Made by a program: the position numbers and the translations under genes | The notes under the pieces: model-generated | Seen by the model: the letters and a program-made list of their open reading frames with translations, nothing else | What the model was told of the DNA's origin: nothing | The model's database searches: none | In this document: in pieces, positions 7,016-12,949 of the stretch | How the letters are laid out: every line of letters starts with the position of its first letter | Position numbering within the stretch: position 1 is the first letter of the stretch | DNA from: a virus | IMG/VR virus record: IMGVR_UViG_3300037297_000249 | Coordinates: 1-64,000 of that record | Direction: 5' to 3' (one strand) | DNA length: 64,000 nt

Positions 7016-7478
7016 TGGTTCTTCTGTGTTCAAGGGGTTGACGGCTTTGCTTAAGGGCAAGGCCTATACACCGTATTTGATGGGTAGGTTTAGTACCCTT
7101 GAAGAGGATGAAGAAAAGCTGGCGCAGTTCACGTATGTTATTTCAAAGCTGGATAAGGTCAGGTTGATTTTGGAATTATTAAGACTCACTATGGATGAGA
7201 AGCCGATAGGTGAGTTCAGTTATATCGGACAAGAAGAGCTTATTAATACCATGAGTTTCTTAGTGGACATGATTTTGTGTCCTGAGGCTTCAATAGAGGA
7301 GTTGTATAACAAGTTTGTATTTGGCATGAAGGATTTCGGGTGGAGCTTGGGGGATGAATTGGATATAGAAAATAAAATTCATCCGGGTTTAATTTTGTTT
7401 AAAGACCTTCCGTATTCTGTGAGGGCGAGTTATTTGACCTTCGAAGCGATAGTCAGAATCTTGTTGGAGATGAAATGA
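6981..7478 (+). CDS. RyR-domain protein, array member 10
   Basis: 165 residues starting in the 3' end of member 9 (35-base overlap) behind GAAGGGAAGAAA. The first ~95 residues are helical (KLAQFTYVISKLDKVRLILELLRL...) and the C-terminal part carries FVFGMKDFGWSLGDELDIENKIHP, ILFKDLPYSVRASYLTFEAIVRILLEMK. Position of the HP and closing helix match the RyR unit closely; the usual Trp 10 residues before GW is replaced. Coupled by ATGA to the next gene. Confidence 0.74.
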   Translation: MEHLTRGLVNSNGSSVFKGLTALLKGKAYTPYLMGRFSTLEEDEEKLAQFTYVISKLDKVRLILELLRLTMDEKPIGEFSYIGQEELINTMSFLVDMILCPEASIEELYNKFVFGMKDFGWSLGDELDIENKIHPGLILFKDLPYSVRASYLTFEAIVRILLEMK

Positions 7479-8041
7479 AGGATAAGCGAAATAACGAATG
7501 GGCCCCGTATACCCTACTAAGGGGCAAGGGAGCTAAGTTCAGGTTATTAAGCAGTGATCTTCCGGCTGAGGAGGTGGAGAAGGTTAAAAAGCTTATGGAA
7601 ATGGTTATGGAGGACAACGGGATTGCCGAGGGTTCGGATGAATATAATATTATTATGGGCCGATGTATACATCAGGAAAGGGTGGTTTCAAAGATTTTCA
7701 TGATATTGAGGTTGTTTGAAAGTCTTATTATGGATGACGAAGAGACTATGTATACGGAGCTGACCCCGGAGAGGTATGCGATATATACCAGCAATGTAGC
7801 TGATATAGTTGCTCACCCCGAAGAGGGAGTTAGAGATAGGCATGAAAGATATCGGCGGAAAATGTTAGATATGGGCTGGAAGCTCGGGGTCAAGTCAGAT
7901 GTGAAGAATAAAGTCAGTGCCCTTTTAGTCCCATATGAGTCTTTGGATAAAAAGTTACGCAATTTTAATCTGTTTTTTGAGATGATAGTTAGATTGGTAT
8001 TTAAGATGAAAATATATGAGGGTATTTATGAAGAGCAATGA
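7475..8041 (+). CDS. RyR-domain protein, array member 11
   Basis: 188 residues. ATG overlaps the previous stop (ATGA), indicating coupled translation. After a charged N-terminal region and a helical segment similar to member 10, residues ~120-185 form the RyR unit: HPEEGVRDRHERY, GWKLGVKSDVKNKVSA, LVPYESLD, closing helix. HP is replaced by S-A. With members 9 and 10 it forms a middle, more divergent branch of the array. Confidence 0.72.
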   Translation: MKDKRNNEWAPYTLLRGKGAKFRLLSSDLPAEEVEKVKKLMEMVMEDNGIAEGSDEYNIIMGRCIHQERVVSKIFMILRLFESLIMDDEETMYTELTPERYAIYTSNVADIVAHPEEGVRDRHERYRRKMLDMGWKLGVKSDVKNKVSALLVPYESLDKKLRNFNLFFEMIVRLVFKMKIYEGIYEEQ

Positions 8042-8423
8042 AAGTACGGAGATTCGCAAGGTTAGGCTTGAGGAATTCGCGGGGGTTGTATCGGATATAA
8101 TGCAAAGGGCCGGTTGGCTGATGACCGGAAATGACGTCCTGCCGTATGGCGCTGCACACAGCCCAGAAGTTTATGAGGCCTACACAAGTCTCGTAAAAGA
8201 ATTTATTAGGGACCCCTCGGTAACTTTGAGGGGCATGTACGAGGCGTCTCGAAAGGATAAGATTGATGAAGGATGGGTTTATGGAGAAGAATTTAATGAA
8301 GCCAAAAAAACCAGTCCGCAAATGTTGCCTTATGATGAGTTAGACCCGTTCGTTAAGTCTATGGATAAGATACTAGAAACAGTGTTGAAGTCTGTAGCAG
8401 TTATGGTCAAGAAAGGGGAATAG
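8028..8423 (+). CDS. RyR-domain protein, array member 12
   Basis: About 131 residues. ATG 8028 is preferred over ATG 8016 because GAGGG (8018-8022) is well spaced; both overlap the end of member 11. N-terminal helices (EEFAGVVSDIMQRAGWLMTGN), then RDPSVTLRGMYE, and GWVYGEEFNEAKKTSP, MLPYDELDPFVKSMDKI. The core Asp is Asn, shared with member 13. Members 12-14 share an N-terminal helix with WLM/WIL-G-N, forming a third subfamily. Confidence 0.77.
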   Translation: MKSNESTEIRKVRLEEFAGVVSDIMQRAGWLMTGNDVLPYGAAHSPEVYEAYTSLVKEFIRDPSVTLRGMYEASRKDKIDEGWVYGEEFNEAKKTSPQMLPYDELDPFVKSMDKILETVLKSVAVMVKKGE

Positions 8424-8427
8424 GAAT

Positions 8428-8838
8428 ATGGAAAAGGAGTTTTCATCTAAGGTGATTGATGAATTAAATGTAACAAATGCTAGGGGTCTTTTCTTAGCTC
8501 ATGTTTTTCGGGAGTTGATGTCAAAGGTGAGACTTCTAGTACATGGGGAGGAGATTGAGAGACATGAGCCAGGGTCAGAAGCTGATTTAAAGTCTTTAAT
8601 CGGTTATGTTGAGTTAATTAAAATTGTTGCGAAAACACCGAATCAATCTATGAAGGAGGTACATGAAGAATGGTTTGAAAAGAAGGTTAAAGAGGGATGG
8701 GTCTATGGTGAGAGGCATAACGAAGAGAAGAAGACGAGCCCAAGAATTTTGCCGTACGATCAGGCAGTAGGTAACATAAGGTCTATAGATAAAATATTTG
8801 AGTTGTCTGTAAGGGCATTGCTGTATAAAGGAGAATAG
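8428..8838 (+). CDS. RyR-domain protein, array member 13
   Basis: 136 residues, directly after member 12 with an AAAGGGGAATAGGA leader. RyR unit: KTPNQSMKEVHEEWFEKKVKEGWVYG, NEEKKTSP, ILPYDQA, and IRSIDKIFELSVRALL. Closest to member 12 in core sequence (GWVYGE..N...KKTSP), which suggests a recent duplication followed by divergence of the N-terminal half. Confidence 0.78.
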   Translation: MEKEFSSKVIDELNVTNARGLFLAHVFRELMSKVRLLVHGEEIERHEPGSEADLKSLIGYVELIKIVAKTPNQSMKEVHEEWFEKKVKEGWVYGERHNEEKKTSPRILPYDQAVGNIRSIDKIFELSVRALLYKGE

Positions 8839-8839
8839 A

Positions 8840-9274
8840 ATGATAGATCGACAAGCCGTTGTGATGACAGATGCAACTAGTTTAAAGGTGCTAAGAATAA
8901 TTCATGAGGTTATGCACAAGTTTGAATGGATTCTTATGGGGAATCCCGACTCGTTAGTTTGCGAGCCTGATGAAGATGACTTTATTTCATATTTGAATAT
9001 TATGGTGAGATTTGACCAGGACCCTACGTATTCTATGAGAAAGCGCCATGAGGAGTGGCTTAAATTGAGGGTTGACGAGGGATGGAGGTATGGGGAGGAA
9101 GAAGATGAGGCGAATATGGTTGATCCCTGCATACTTCCGTACGATGAGATTCCATACGTAATACGGGCTATGGATGAGCTTTTTGAGACCTTGATAAAAG
9201 CAATATATGCGTCGGGTAAAATTTCAGTGGTTCACCATAGTAGTGTTGATAAAGATACCCGTACATTGCATTAG
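8840..9274 (+). CDS. RyR-domain protein, array member 14
   Basis: 144 residues, one base after the previous stop, RBS AAAGGAGAA. LRIIHEVMHKFEWILMGN N-terminus, then DPTYSMRKRHEEWLKLRVDEGWRYGEEEDEANMVDP, ILPYDEIPYVIRAMDELF and a closing helix, with a ~20-residue hydrophilic tail. The usual K before HP is M. Last RyR gene of the array. Confidence 0.77.
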   Translation: MIDRQAVVMTDATSLKVLRIIHEVMHKFEWILMGNPDSLVCEPDEDDFISYLNIMVRFDQDPTYSMRKRHEEWLKLRVDEGWRYGEEEDEANMVDPCILPYDEIPYVIRAMDELFETLIKAIYASGKISVVHHSSVDKDTRTLH

Positions 9275-9343
9275 GTTATAGGTTGTGCGCGCCTAGGCGG
9301 TTGTGCTAAGTCGCACGGATATGTTTTGTTTGGAGGCAGAATT

Positions 9344-9769
9344 ATGATATATAAGCCAGATTTAAAAGCCATGCAAAGTTTGATTGTAGCTTCATGGGAT
9401 ATATCTGAATGTAAGTTGGGCAAGGATAGAGTGTATGTTTATAAGATATTGAAGGTACTTTTGGATTATGATTTAGTTAAGATAACTAGGTTATATTTAA
9501 AATACGGTGTAACCTATACAAGAGAATTGCATGCGTGGCTTTTTGACATAGTACTATCTACGGTTTCAAAGTTCTGTCTTGAGAATGCTAATTATGTTTG
9601 GTTTTTAGTTACAGATATCTTGCTTGAAATTCTTCAGGGTGTTCATAGGGATATTCAGATTAGGCTGGGGCATGTTCCCTATGATAGTTGTTTGACTTCT
9701 ATGGTTAGAACAATTAGGGATGCTGTGGCTTGTATTGACTATTCTAGGTGTTATCTTCTTGCCGATTGA
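9344..9769 (+). CDS. Hypothetical helical protein
   Basis: 141 residues from ATG 9344 (RBS GGAGG, 9332-9336, 7-8 bases away). It is rich in Leu, Ile, Tyr and Val with few charged runs and has helix-like periodicity, but no RyR core (no GWxYG or HP). No family recognised. It follows the array after ~70 bases with a short CGCCTAGGCG palindrome, so it may be the last gene of the accessory operon. Confidence 0.55.
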   Translation: MIYKPDLKAMQSLIVASWDISECKLGKDRVYVYKILKVLLDYDLVKITRLYLKYGVTYTRELHAWLFDIVLSTVSKFCLENANYVWFLVTDILLEILQGVHRDIQIRLGHVPYDSCLTSMVRTIRDAVACIDYSRCYLLAD

Positions 9770-9817
9770 CCCCCTACCCTATTCATATAAATTAAACTAA
9801 TACTGTAGTTTATAAAC

Positions 9818-9847
9818 TTTCAAGACAAACATGGTTTGGTCTTGAAA
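9818..9847. repeat. Inverted repeat / hairpin
   Basis: TTTCAAGAC ... GTCTTGAAA (9-bp arms), extended inward by AAAC/GTTT with one bulged G around an ATG loop. Strong RNA hairpin 50 bases after the last accessory gene. No T-run follows, so it is an atypical terminator; operator or RNA-processing site also possible. Confidence 0.6.
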
Positions 9848-9867
9848 TCCTATGTAGGCATATTACA

Positions 9868-9904
9868 TTGATATTGTAGTCATTAGAATATACTCTAATG
9901 ACTA
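9868..9904 (+). promoter_or_regulatory. Promoter-like element under an 11-bp dyad operator
   Basis: TTGATA (9868-9873) and TATACT (9889-9894) are 15 bases apart, short for sigma70. TAGTCATTAGA (9877-9887) and TCTAATGACTA (9894-9904) are perfect inverted repeats around ATATAC, so a dimeric protein bound here would cover the -10 element. Read as a repressor-controlled promoter or an autoregulated site. Confidence 0.42.
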
Positions 9905-9913
9905 GGGATAGGG

Positions 9914-9943
9914 GATATGCCATAGATATGCACTGTGATATGC
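9914..9943 (+). repeat. Three GATATGC direct repeats, helically phased
   Basis: GATATGC starts at 9914, 9925 and 9937, i.e. 11 and 12 bases apart, placing the copies near the same DNA face. Immediately downstream of the 11-bp dyad. Iteron-like binding sites for a repressor, activator or initiator are the simplest reading. Confidence 0.5.
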
Positions 9944-10027
9944 CGATACCGGATGATACATCCACTTCACCGACATATTTTGGGATATTATACCCATGTC
10001 TCATGTATATCATCGACAACACATACG

Positions 10028-10042
10028 ATATTACTGTAATAT
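10028..10042. repeat. 15-bp palindrome
   Basis: ATATTAC T GTAATAT, perfect arms of seven. AT-rich, in the control region about 160 bases before the next gene. Could be a binding site for a dimeric regulator. Confidence 0.4.
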
Positions 10043-10199
10043 TCACTAAAGATTTCAAGTTATGCTCACATTGCAGACTATTACCGCCAAATTAACCAGT
10101 TATCATGGTTTTAAGTCTTGTAACTCAATTAAAATTACGCATATTATTATTAATGGATATGTTAATTACACTAAGACGTGTCAGACTACAGGGGATACT

Positions 10200-10478
10200 A
10201 TGATAGATGGGATAATCGATAGAGACCTGGAGCGCGTGTCGTCTGCAATTCATCGATCTGGGGCAAAACCTGCCGCGAGGGTGATGACCACCGCCTCTGC
10301 ATTGCCTTATGCGGATATGGGGCAGCAAAAGAGGCTTCGAAAGGGCAAATGGCTGGTATCATATCTGTGCTCTAGGGGCCCAAGAGATGATTTAGAGAGG
10401 GTTGTGTTACGCGCCGGATACAAAATTCGGAGTAGGTATTCGAACAAATGGAGCCATTTTGTGATCTTCGATGAATAA
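10200..10478 (+). CDS. Hypothetical 92-residue basic protein
   Basis: Start set at ATG 10200, preceded by a weak AGGGGAT. Encodes MIDGIIDRDLERVSSAIHRSG then a basic segment (QQKRLRKGKWLVSYLCSRGPRDDLERVVLRAGYKIRSRYSNKW). The pattern of a charged N-terminal helix followed by basic/aromatic strands is compatible with nucleic acid binding, but no family is recognised. The frame is open farther upstream into the control region without support. Confidence 0.5.
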   Translation: MIDGIIDRDLERVSSAIHRSGAKPAARVMTTASALPYADMGQQKRLRKGKWLVSYLCSRGPRDDLERVVLRAGYKIRSRYSNKWSHFVIFDE

Positions 10479-10517
10479 CCATTAAGATAAGGCAACAAAT
10501 AAAGAAAGGAAATGAAA

Positions 10518-10964
10518 ATGTCAAAGCACAAAAAACCAAGTTGGTCATTTACGGCTAATGCCGTTGAAGAGGTGGATGTCAATCGGGTATTGGCTGAAGC
10601 TCCTAAGAGTGCACAATGGGTGGTTATTGCCGACAAGGTTGGCGAGCCAGTATTGTTGTGTATCCGTGAGGAGTATTTGCGGAGGTTCACGGCGGATGAC
10701 CGACTTGAAGTGTGTGGGACCAGTCTTCAGAATGGATGGGGGTGTAGATACCTCCCCTATTTCGGACATGAAAACGGGTGCTTGACGGTACCCAAGTGCT
10801 CTTCTTGCTCTGGGAAGCCAGTTCTTGAGGGGTGGAGAGCTTCAGATAACTATATGCACTCACACCCTATGTCGAGGGAGGAGATTCGCCGTATGGCCGC
10901 GACAGATAACTATGTTCGGAGAATACCTGTACGTGTATATCTTGCGGGGGATTATCATGAGTAA
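10518..10964 (+). CDS. Hypothetical phage protein with Cys/His cluster
   Basis: About 148 residues; AGAAAGGA (10503-10510) is 7 bases from ATG 10518 and too close to ATG 10512. The N-terminal half is alpha/beta (ADKVGEPVLLCIREEYLRRF). The centre has C..(9)..C..(11)..C....C..C with two nearby histidines, a zinc-site-like arrangement (VCGTSLQNGWGCRYLPYF, then KCSSC). The C-terminus is basic/acidic mixed. Overlaps the next gene by 8 bases. Confidence 0.6.
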   Translation: MSKHKKPSWSFTANAVEEVDVNRVLAEAPKSAQWVVIADKVGEPVLLCIREEYLRRFTADDRLEVCGTSLQNGWGCRYLPYFGHENGCLTVPKCSSCSGKPVLEGWRASDNYMHSHPMSREEIRRMAATDNYVRRIPVRVYLAGDYHE

Positions 10965-11124
10965 AAAGTATCCAATACCAACCATGGAAGAGCCGGATGA
11001 AGAGCAGCTTGAGGAATGGGTTTATGATTCCGTGTGTGATGCTACTGATGGGTGTACTGTTGAGCCTGATGGGGTATGCCCCCATGGATACCCTTCTTGG
11101 CTCCTTTATCTAGGGCTGATTTAG
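10957..11124 (+). CDS. Small conserved phage protein (55 residues)
   Basis: Short acidic protein: MEEPDEEQLEEWVYDSVCDATDGC, then TVEPDGVCPHGYPSWLLYLGLI. The EEW..DSVC.ATDGC..EPDG.CPHG.PSWLL pattern is one I have seen in small phage proteins of unknown role; three cysteines and a His could hold a metal. The ATG lies within the last codons of the preceding gene, so translation is coupled. Confidence 0.65.
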   Translation: MSKKYPIPTMEEPDEEQLEEWVYDSVCDATDGCTVEPDGVCPHGYPSWLLYLGLI

Positions 11125-11134
11125 GAGGTGTAAT

Positions 11135-11548
11135 ATGTCCGAGACTACGTCCATTTTGGAGGAGTTGGTTACGGGCTTTACCTTATTGCGGGCACAGGTT
11201 CCTGAGGGTGTAAAGGCTACAGAAGATTTTCTTCTGGAATATCTAGATCTACGGGCTGGGACGCTAGGGACCTTGATATGTGTCATGAAGCCATCGTGGC
11301 TTCTGTTGAAAGAAGTTTTAAGTGTGGACCTGTGTACTCATTATGCAATGCAGGAGAGTTATAAAGATGCTCATATCGAGTACACAGGAATGATTCTTAG
11401 TACTATTGCCGCACAGGTGTTAATCAGGACATATAGAAATACATATGTACGGACGGACACTTATCGTGATACCAGTTTACGATTCGCGACGAATATTAAA
11501 GATATGTTAATTGAATATAGACGTATGCCTCATGATAAGTTTTATTAA
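11135..11548 (+). CDS. Hypothetical helical protein
   Basis: 137 residues, RBS TAGGAGGTG. Mostly alpha-helical with Leu/Ile/Thr content (TSILEELVTGFTLLRAQV; SLRFATNIKDMLIEYRRM) and Tyr/Arg/Thr-rich repeats (YRNTYVRTDTYRDT). No signal peptide or clear membrane segment; it resembles the 9344-9769 protein in character, but I cannot claim homology. Unknown function. Confidence 0.58.
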   Translation: MSETTSILEELVTGFTLLRAQVPEGVKATEDFLLEYLDLRAGTLGTLICVMKPSWLLLKEVLSVDLCTHYAMQESYKDAHIEYTGMILSTIAAQVLIRTYRNTYVRTDTYRDTSLRFATNIKDMLIEYRRMPHDKFY

Positions 11549-11618
11549 GGTTAAGTCTTGCGGTAGTAACAGTTAGTTGCAATATTATTATTAGGACTTG
11601 CGATAGAAAGGACTCAAA

Positions 11619-11975
11619 ATGAAAGTTACAGGGAAACATGTTATAACGCCAATCCCGCAATGTTATTTCTGCGGACAAGACAAGGACCGGAGGTCCAGGG
11701 GGAAGAAAGTACAAGTGGCACGGGCGATACTGGACCATACCCCATGTAAAGACTGCGCCGACATGATGGAGACAGGGATTCTGTTGGTAGAAGTTTCCAA
11801 GGGCTCTACGGCAGAAGTCCCCATATGGAAAGGGCAGCAGGTGGCGGTCACCCCCGAGTTTATTGAGGAGGCATTCGACTCAAAAATCGCGAAAAAAGTT
11901 CTCGATGTCAGATTTGCCTTCATCGATGGTGAGGGTTGGGATCTGTTGGGATTGCCCCGGGAGGGTGATGAGTAG
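11619..11975 (+). CDS. Zinc-ribbon-like phage protein
   Basis: 118 residues with two CxxC pairs: C..C in QCYFCGQDKD (about residue 15-18) and C..C in TPCKDCADMM (about 43-46), spaced as in a zinc ribbon. The remainder is a small alpha/beta domain ending FAFIDGEGWDLLGLPREGDE. Such proteins are common in tailed phages and usually unassigned. RBS AGAAAGGA; monocistronic-looking, with ~70-base gaps on both sides. Confidence 0.65.
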   Translation: MKVTGKHVITPIPQCYFCGQDKDRRSRGKKVQVARAILDHTPCKDCADMMETGILLVEVSKGSTAEVPIWKGQQVAVTPEFIEEAFDSKIAKKVLDVRFAFIDGEGWDLLGLPREGDE

Positions 11976-11993
11976 GAGATGAATTCCCGGTGT

Positions 11994-12018
11994 ATTCCGT
12001 TTTGATTCGAAACGGAAT
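11994..12018. repeat. Hairpin after the zinc-ribbon gene
   Basis: ATTCCGTTT (11994-12002), 7-base loop, AAACGGAAT (12010-12018), a perfect 9-bp stem. No U-tract follows (TTGGGGGG), so termination would need another factor. A second short stem CCGTG/CACGG sits at 12041-12055 before the H1-like gene. Confidence 0.45.
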
Positions 12019-12087
12019 TGGGGGGTACAAATAATTAGTTCCGTGCTAGACACGGTGGAAAAGCAAAGAAAAGAAGCGGAGTGCATC

Positions 12088-12891
12088 ATGAAAACAAAAA
12101 ACACAAAAAACACAAAAAACACAAAAAACACAAAAAGCACAAAAACAAAAAAAGCGGCATACGGAGTTATTAGTTCTCGTACCATTGCGAAGCCACCGAA
12201 AGGAAGTGCGGGAGGAAACGCCGCAGAGGTCCTCAAGAAGGGGACACCAAGAGTTCGCAAAGTGTCCAAAGTCGTAAAGACAGCGGATGTGGAGACCAAA
12301 AAGACGAGGGAAAAAAAGACGAAGGGAGCCGCGCCGGCCTTCGGGATATTTGAGGTTACCCTTCCCGATGGAAGGGCGATCCAAAGGAGGTTTAAGGCGG
12401 GGAAGCAGGTTGTCGGCGCAATACTCGTTAAGGTGGTCGCCGATGATAGGTGGTACGTTCTGCTCTGGACGTCCAAAGATGATTTGGACAAACGGGCAGA
12501 GAAAATATATGCCCGATGGGTGGATGAGGGGTCGGATAAGTTCCAGGAGAAGATATATCACGCGGTGCGAACTACCCGGGAGGTCAGGCTTGTTGGTGAG
12601 CAGGAGACCAAAAAGAAGGTGGAAAGCGAAGACCGGACCGTTCTCAATCGAGTTCGCAAGGGACATCCGAAGCCGACAGAAGTGACGGAGCCGGTAGACA
12701 GCGAGGAAGGAGAGGCGCGCTTCATCTCTGCCGAGGAGCTGAACGGGGGGAAGGCATCGAAAAAGGCCAAAAAGAAGGCTGCCAAAAAAACCACCCCCAA
12801 AAAGACCACCGCCAAAAAGACCACCCCCAAGGCCACCAAGGCCACAAAAGCGAAAAAGACCTCGAAGAAAGGCGTTACGCCCGTAGCGTAG
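12088..12891 (+). CDS. Histone H1-like basic protein
   Basis: 267 residues from ATG 12088 (AGCGGAG upstream; an in-frame GTG at 12043 is possible). N-terminus is five N/S-T-K repeats; a globular core (about residues 85-170) has PAFGIFEVTLPDGRAIQRRF, VKVVADDRWYVLLWTS and a helical ARWVDEG..KFQEKIYHAVRTTREV; the last ~45 residues are a Lys/Ala/Thr/Pro tail (KKAAKKTTPKKTTAKK) like H1-type nucleoid proteins. The tail should bind DNA electrostatically, so genome compaction, virion DNA packaging or chromatin takeover are likely roles. Located just before the lipoprotein and packaging genes. Confidence 0.7.
   Translation: MKTKNTKNTKNTKNTKSTKTKKAAYGVISSRTIAKPPKGSAGGNAAEVLKKGTPRVRKVSKVVKTADVETKKTREKKTKGAAPAFGIFEVTLPDGRAIQRRFKAGKQVVGAILVKVVADDRWYVLLWTSKDDLDKRAEKIYARWVDEGSDKFQEKIYHAVRTTREVRLVGEQETKKKVESEDRTVLNRVRKGHPKPTEVTEPVDSEEGEARFISAEELNGGKASKKAKKKAAKKTTPKKTTAKKTTPKATKATKAKKTSKKGVTPVA
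12100..12144 (+). repeat. 9-bp tandem repeat encoding Asn-Thr-Lys
   Basis: AACACAAAA four times, then AGCACAAAA, encoding NTK x4 and STK at the N-terminus of the H1-like protein. Length variation in steps of nine would keep frame. Confidence 0.85.
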
Positions 12892-12911
12892 AAACAACCA
12901 AGCAACCAATA

Positions 12912-12937
12912 CCCTAGTGGGGAGATTCCCCCTAGGG
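12912..12937. repeat. Strong hairpin before the lipoprotein gene
   Basis: CCCTAG and GGGGA on the left pair with TCCCC and CTAGGG on the right around a GAT loop, 11 bp with one bulged T. It abuts the RBS AAAGGAGGGG. No U-run follows; it may block read-through or modulate translation of the lipoprotein. Confidence 0.65.
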
Positions 12938-12949
12938 AAAGGAGGGGTT

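Larger units (their letters stand above)
9770..10199. promoter_or_regulatory. 430-base non-coding control region with dyads and phased repeats
   Basis: No credible gene: the longest open frame (9898-10095) lacks an RBS and cuts across the repeats. The segment contains a 9+4 bp hairpin, an 11-bp perfect dyad overlapping a promoter-like sequence, three GATATGC repeats one helical turn apart, and a 15-bp palindrome, each listed separately. It separates the RyR array from the small conserved phage genes. Regulatory hub or replication/partition site are both possible. Confidence 0.6.

Noticed and set aside
197-9274. Calcium-channel function for the RyR proteins
   Set aside because: They carry only the small cytoplasmic repeat domain, no membrane or pore segments, so a channel role is not supported.
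9280-9320. CGCCTAGGCG palindrome and GTGC/GCAC stem as a terminator for the RyR array
   Set aside because: Stems are short and no U-run follows; too weak to call.
9898-10095. Open frame of 65 codons in the control region
   Set aside because: No RBS, and it runs across the GATATGC repeats and the palindrome; coding potential is poor.
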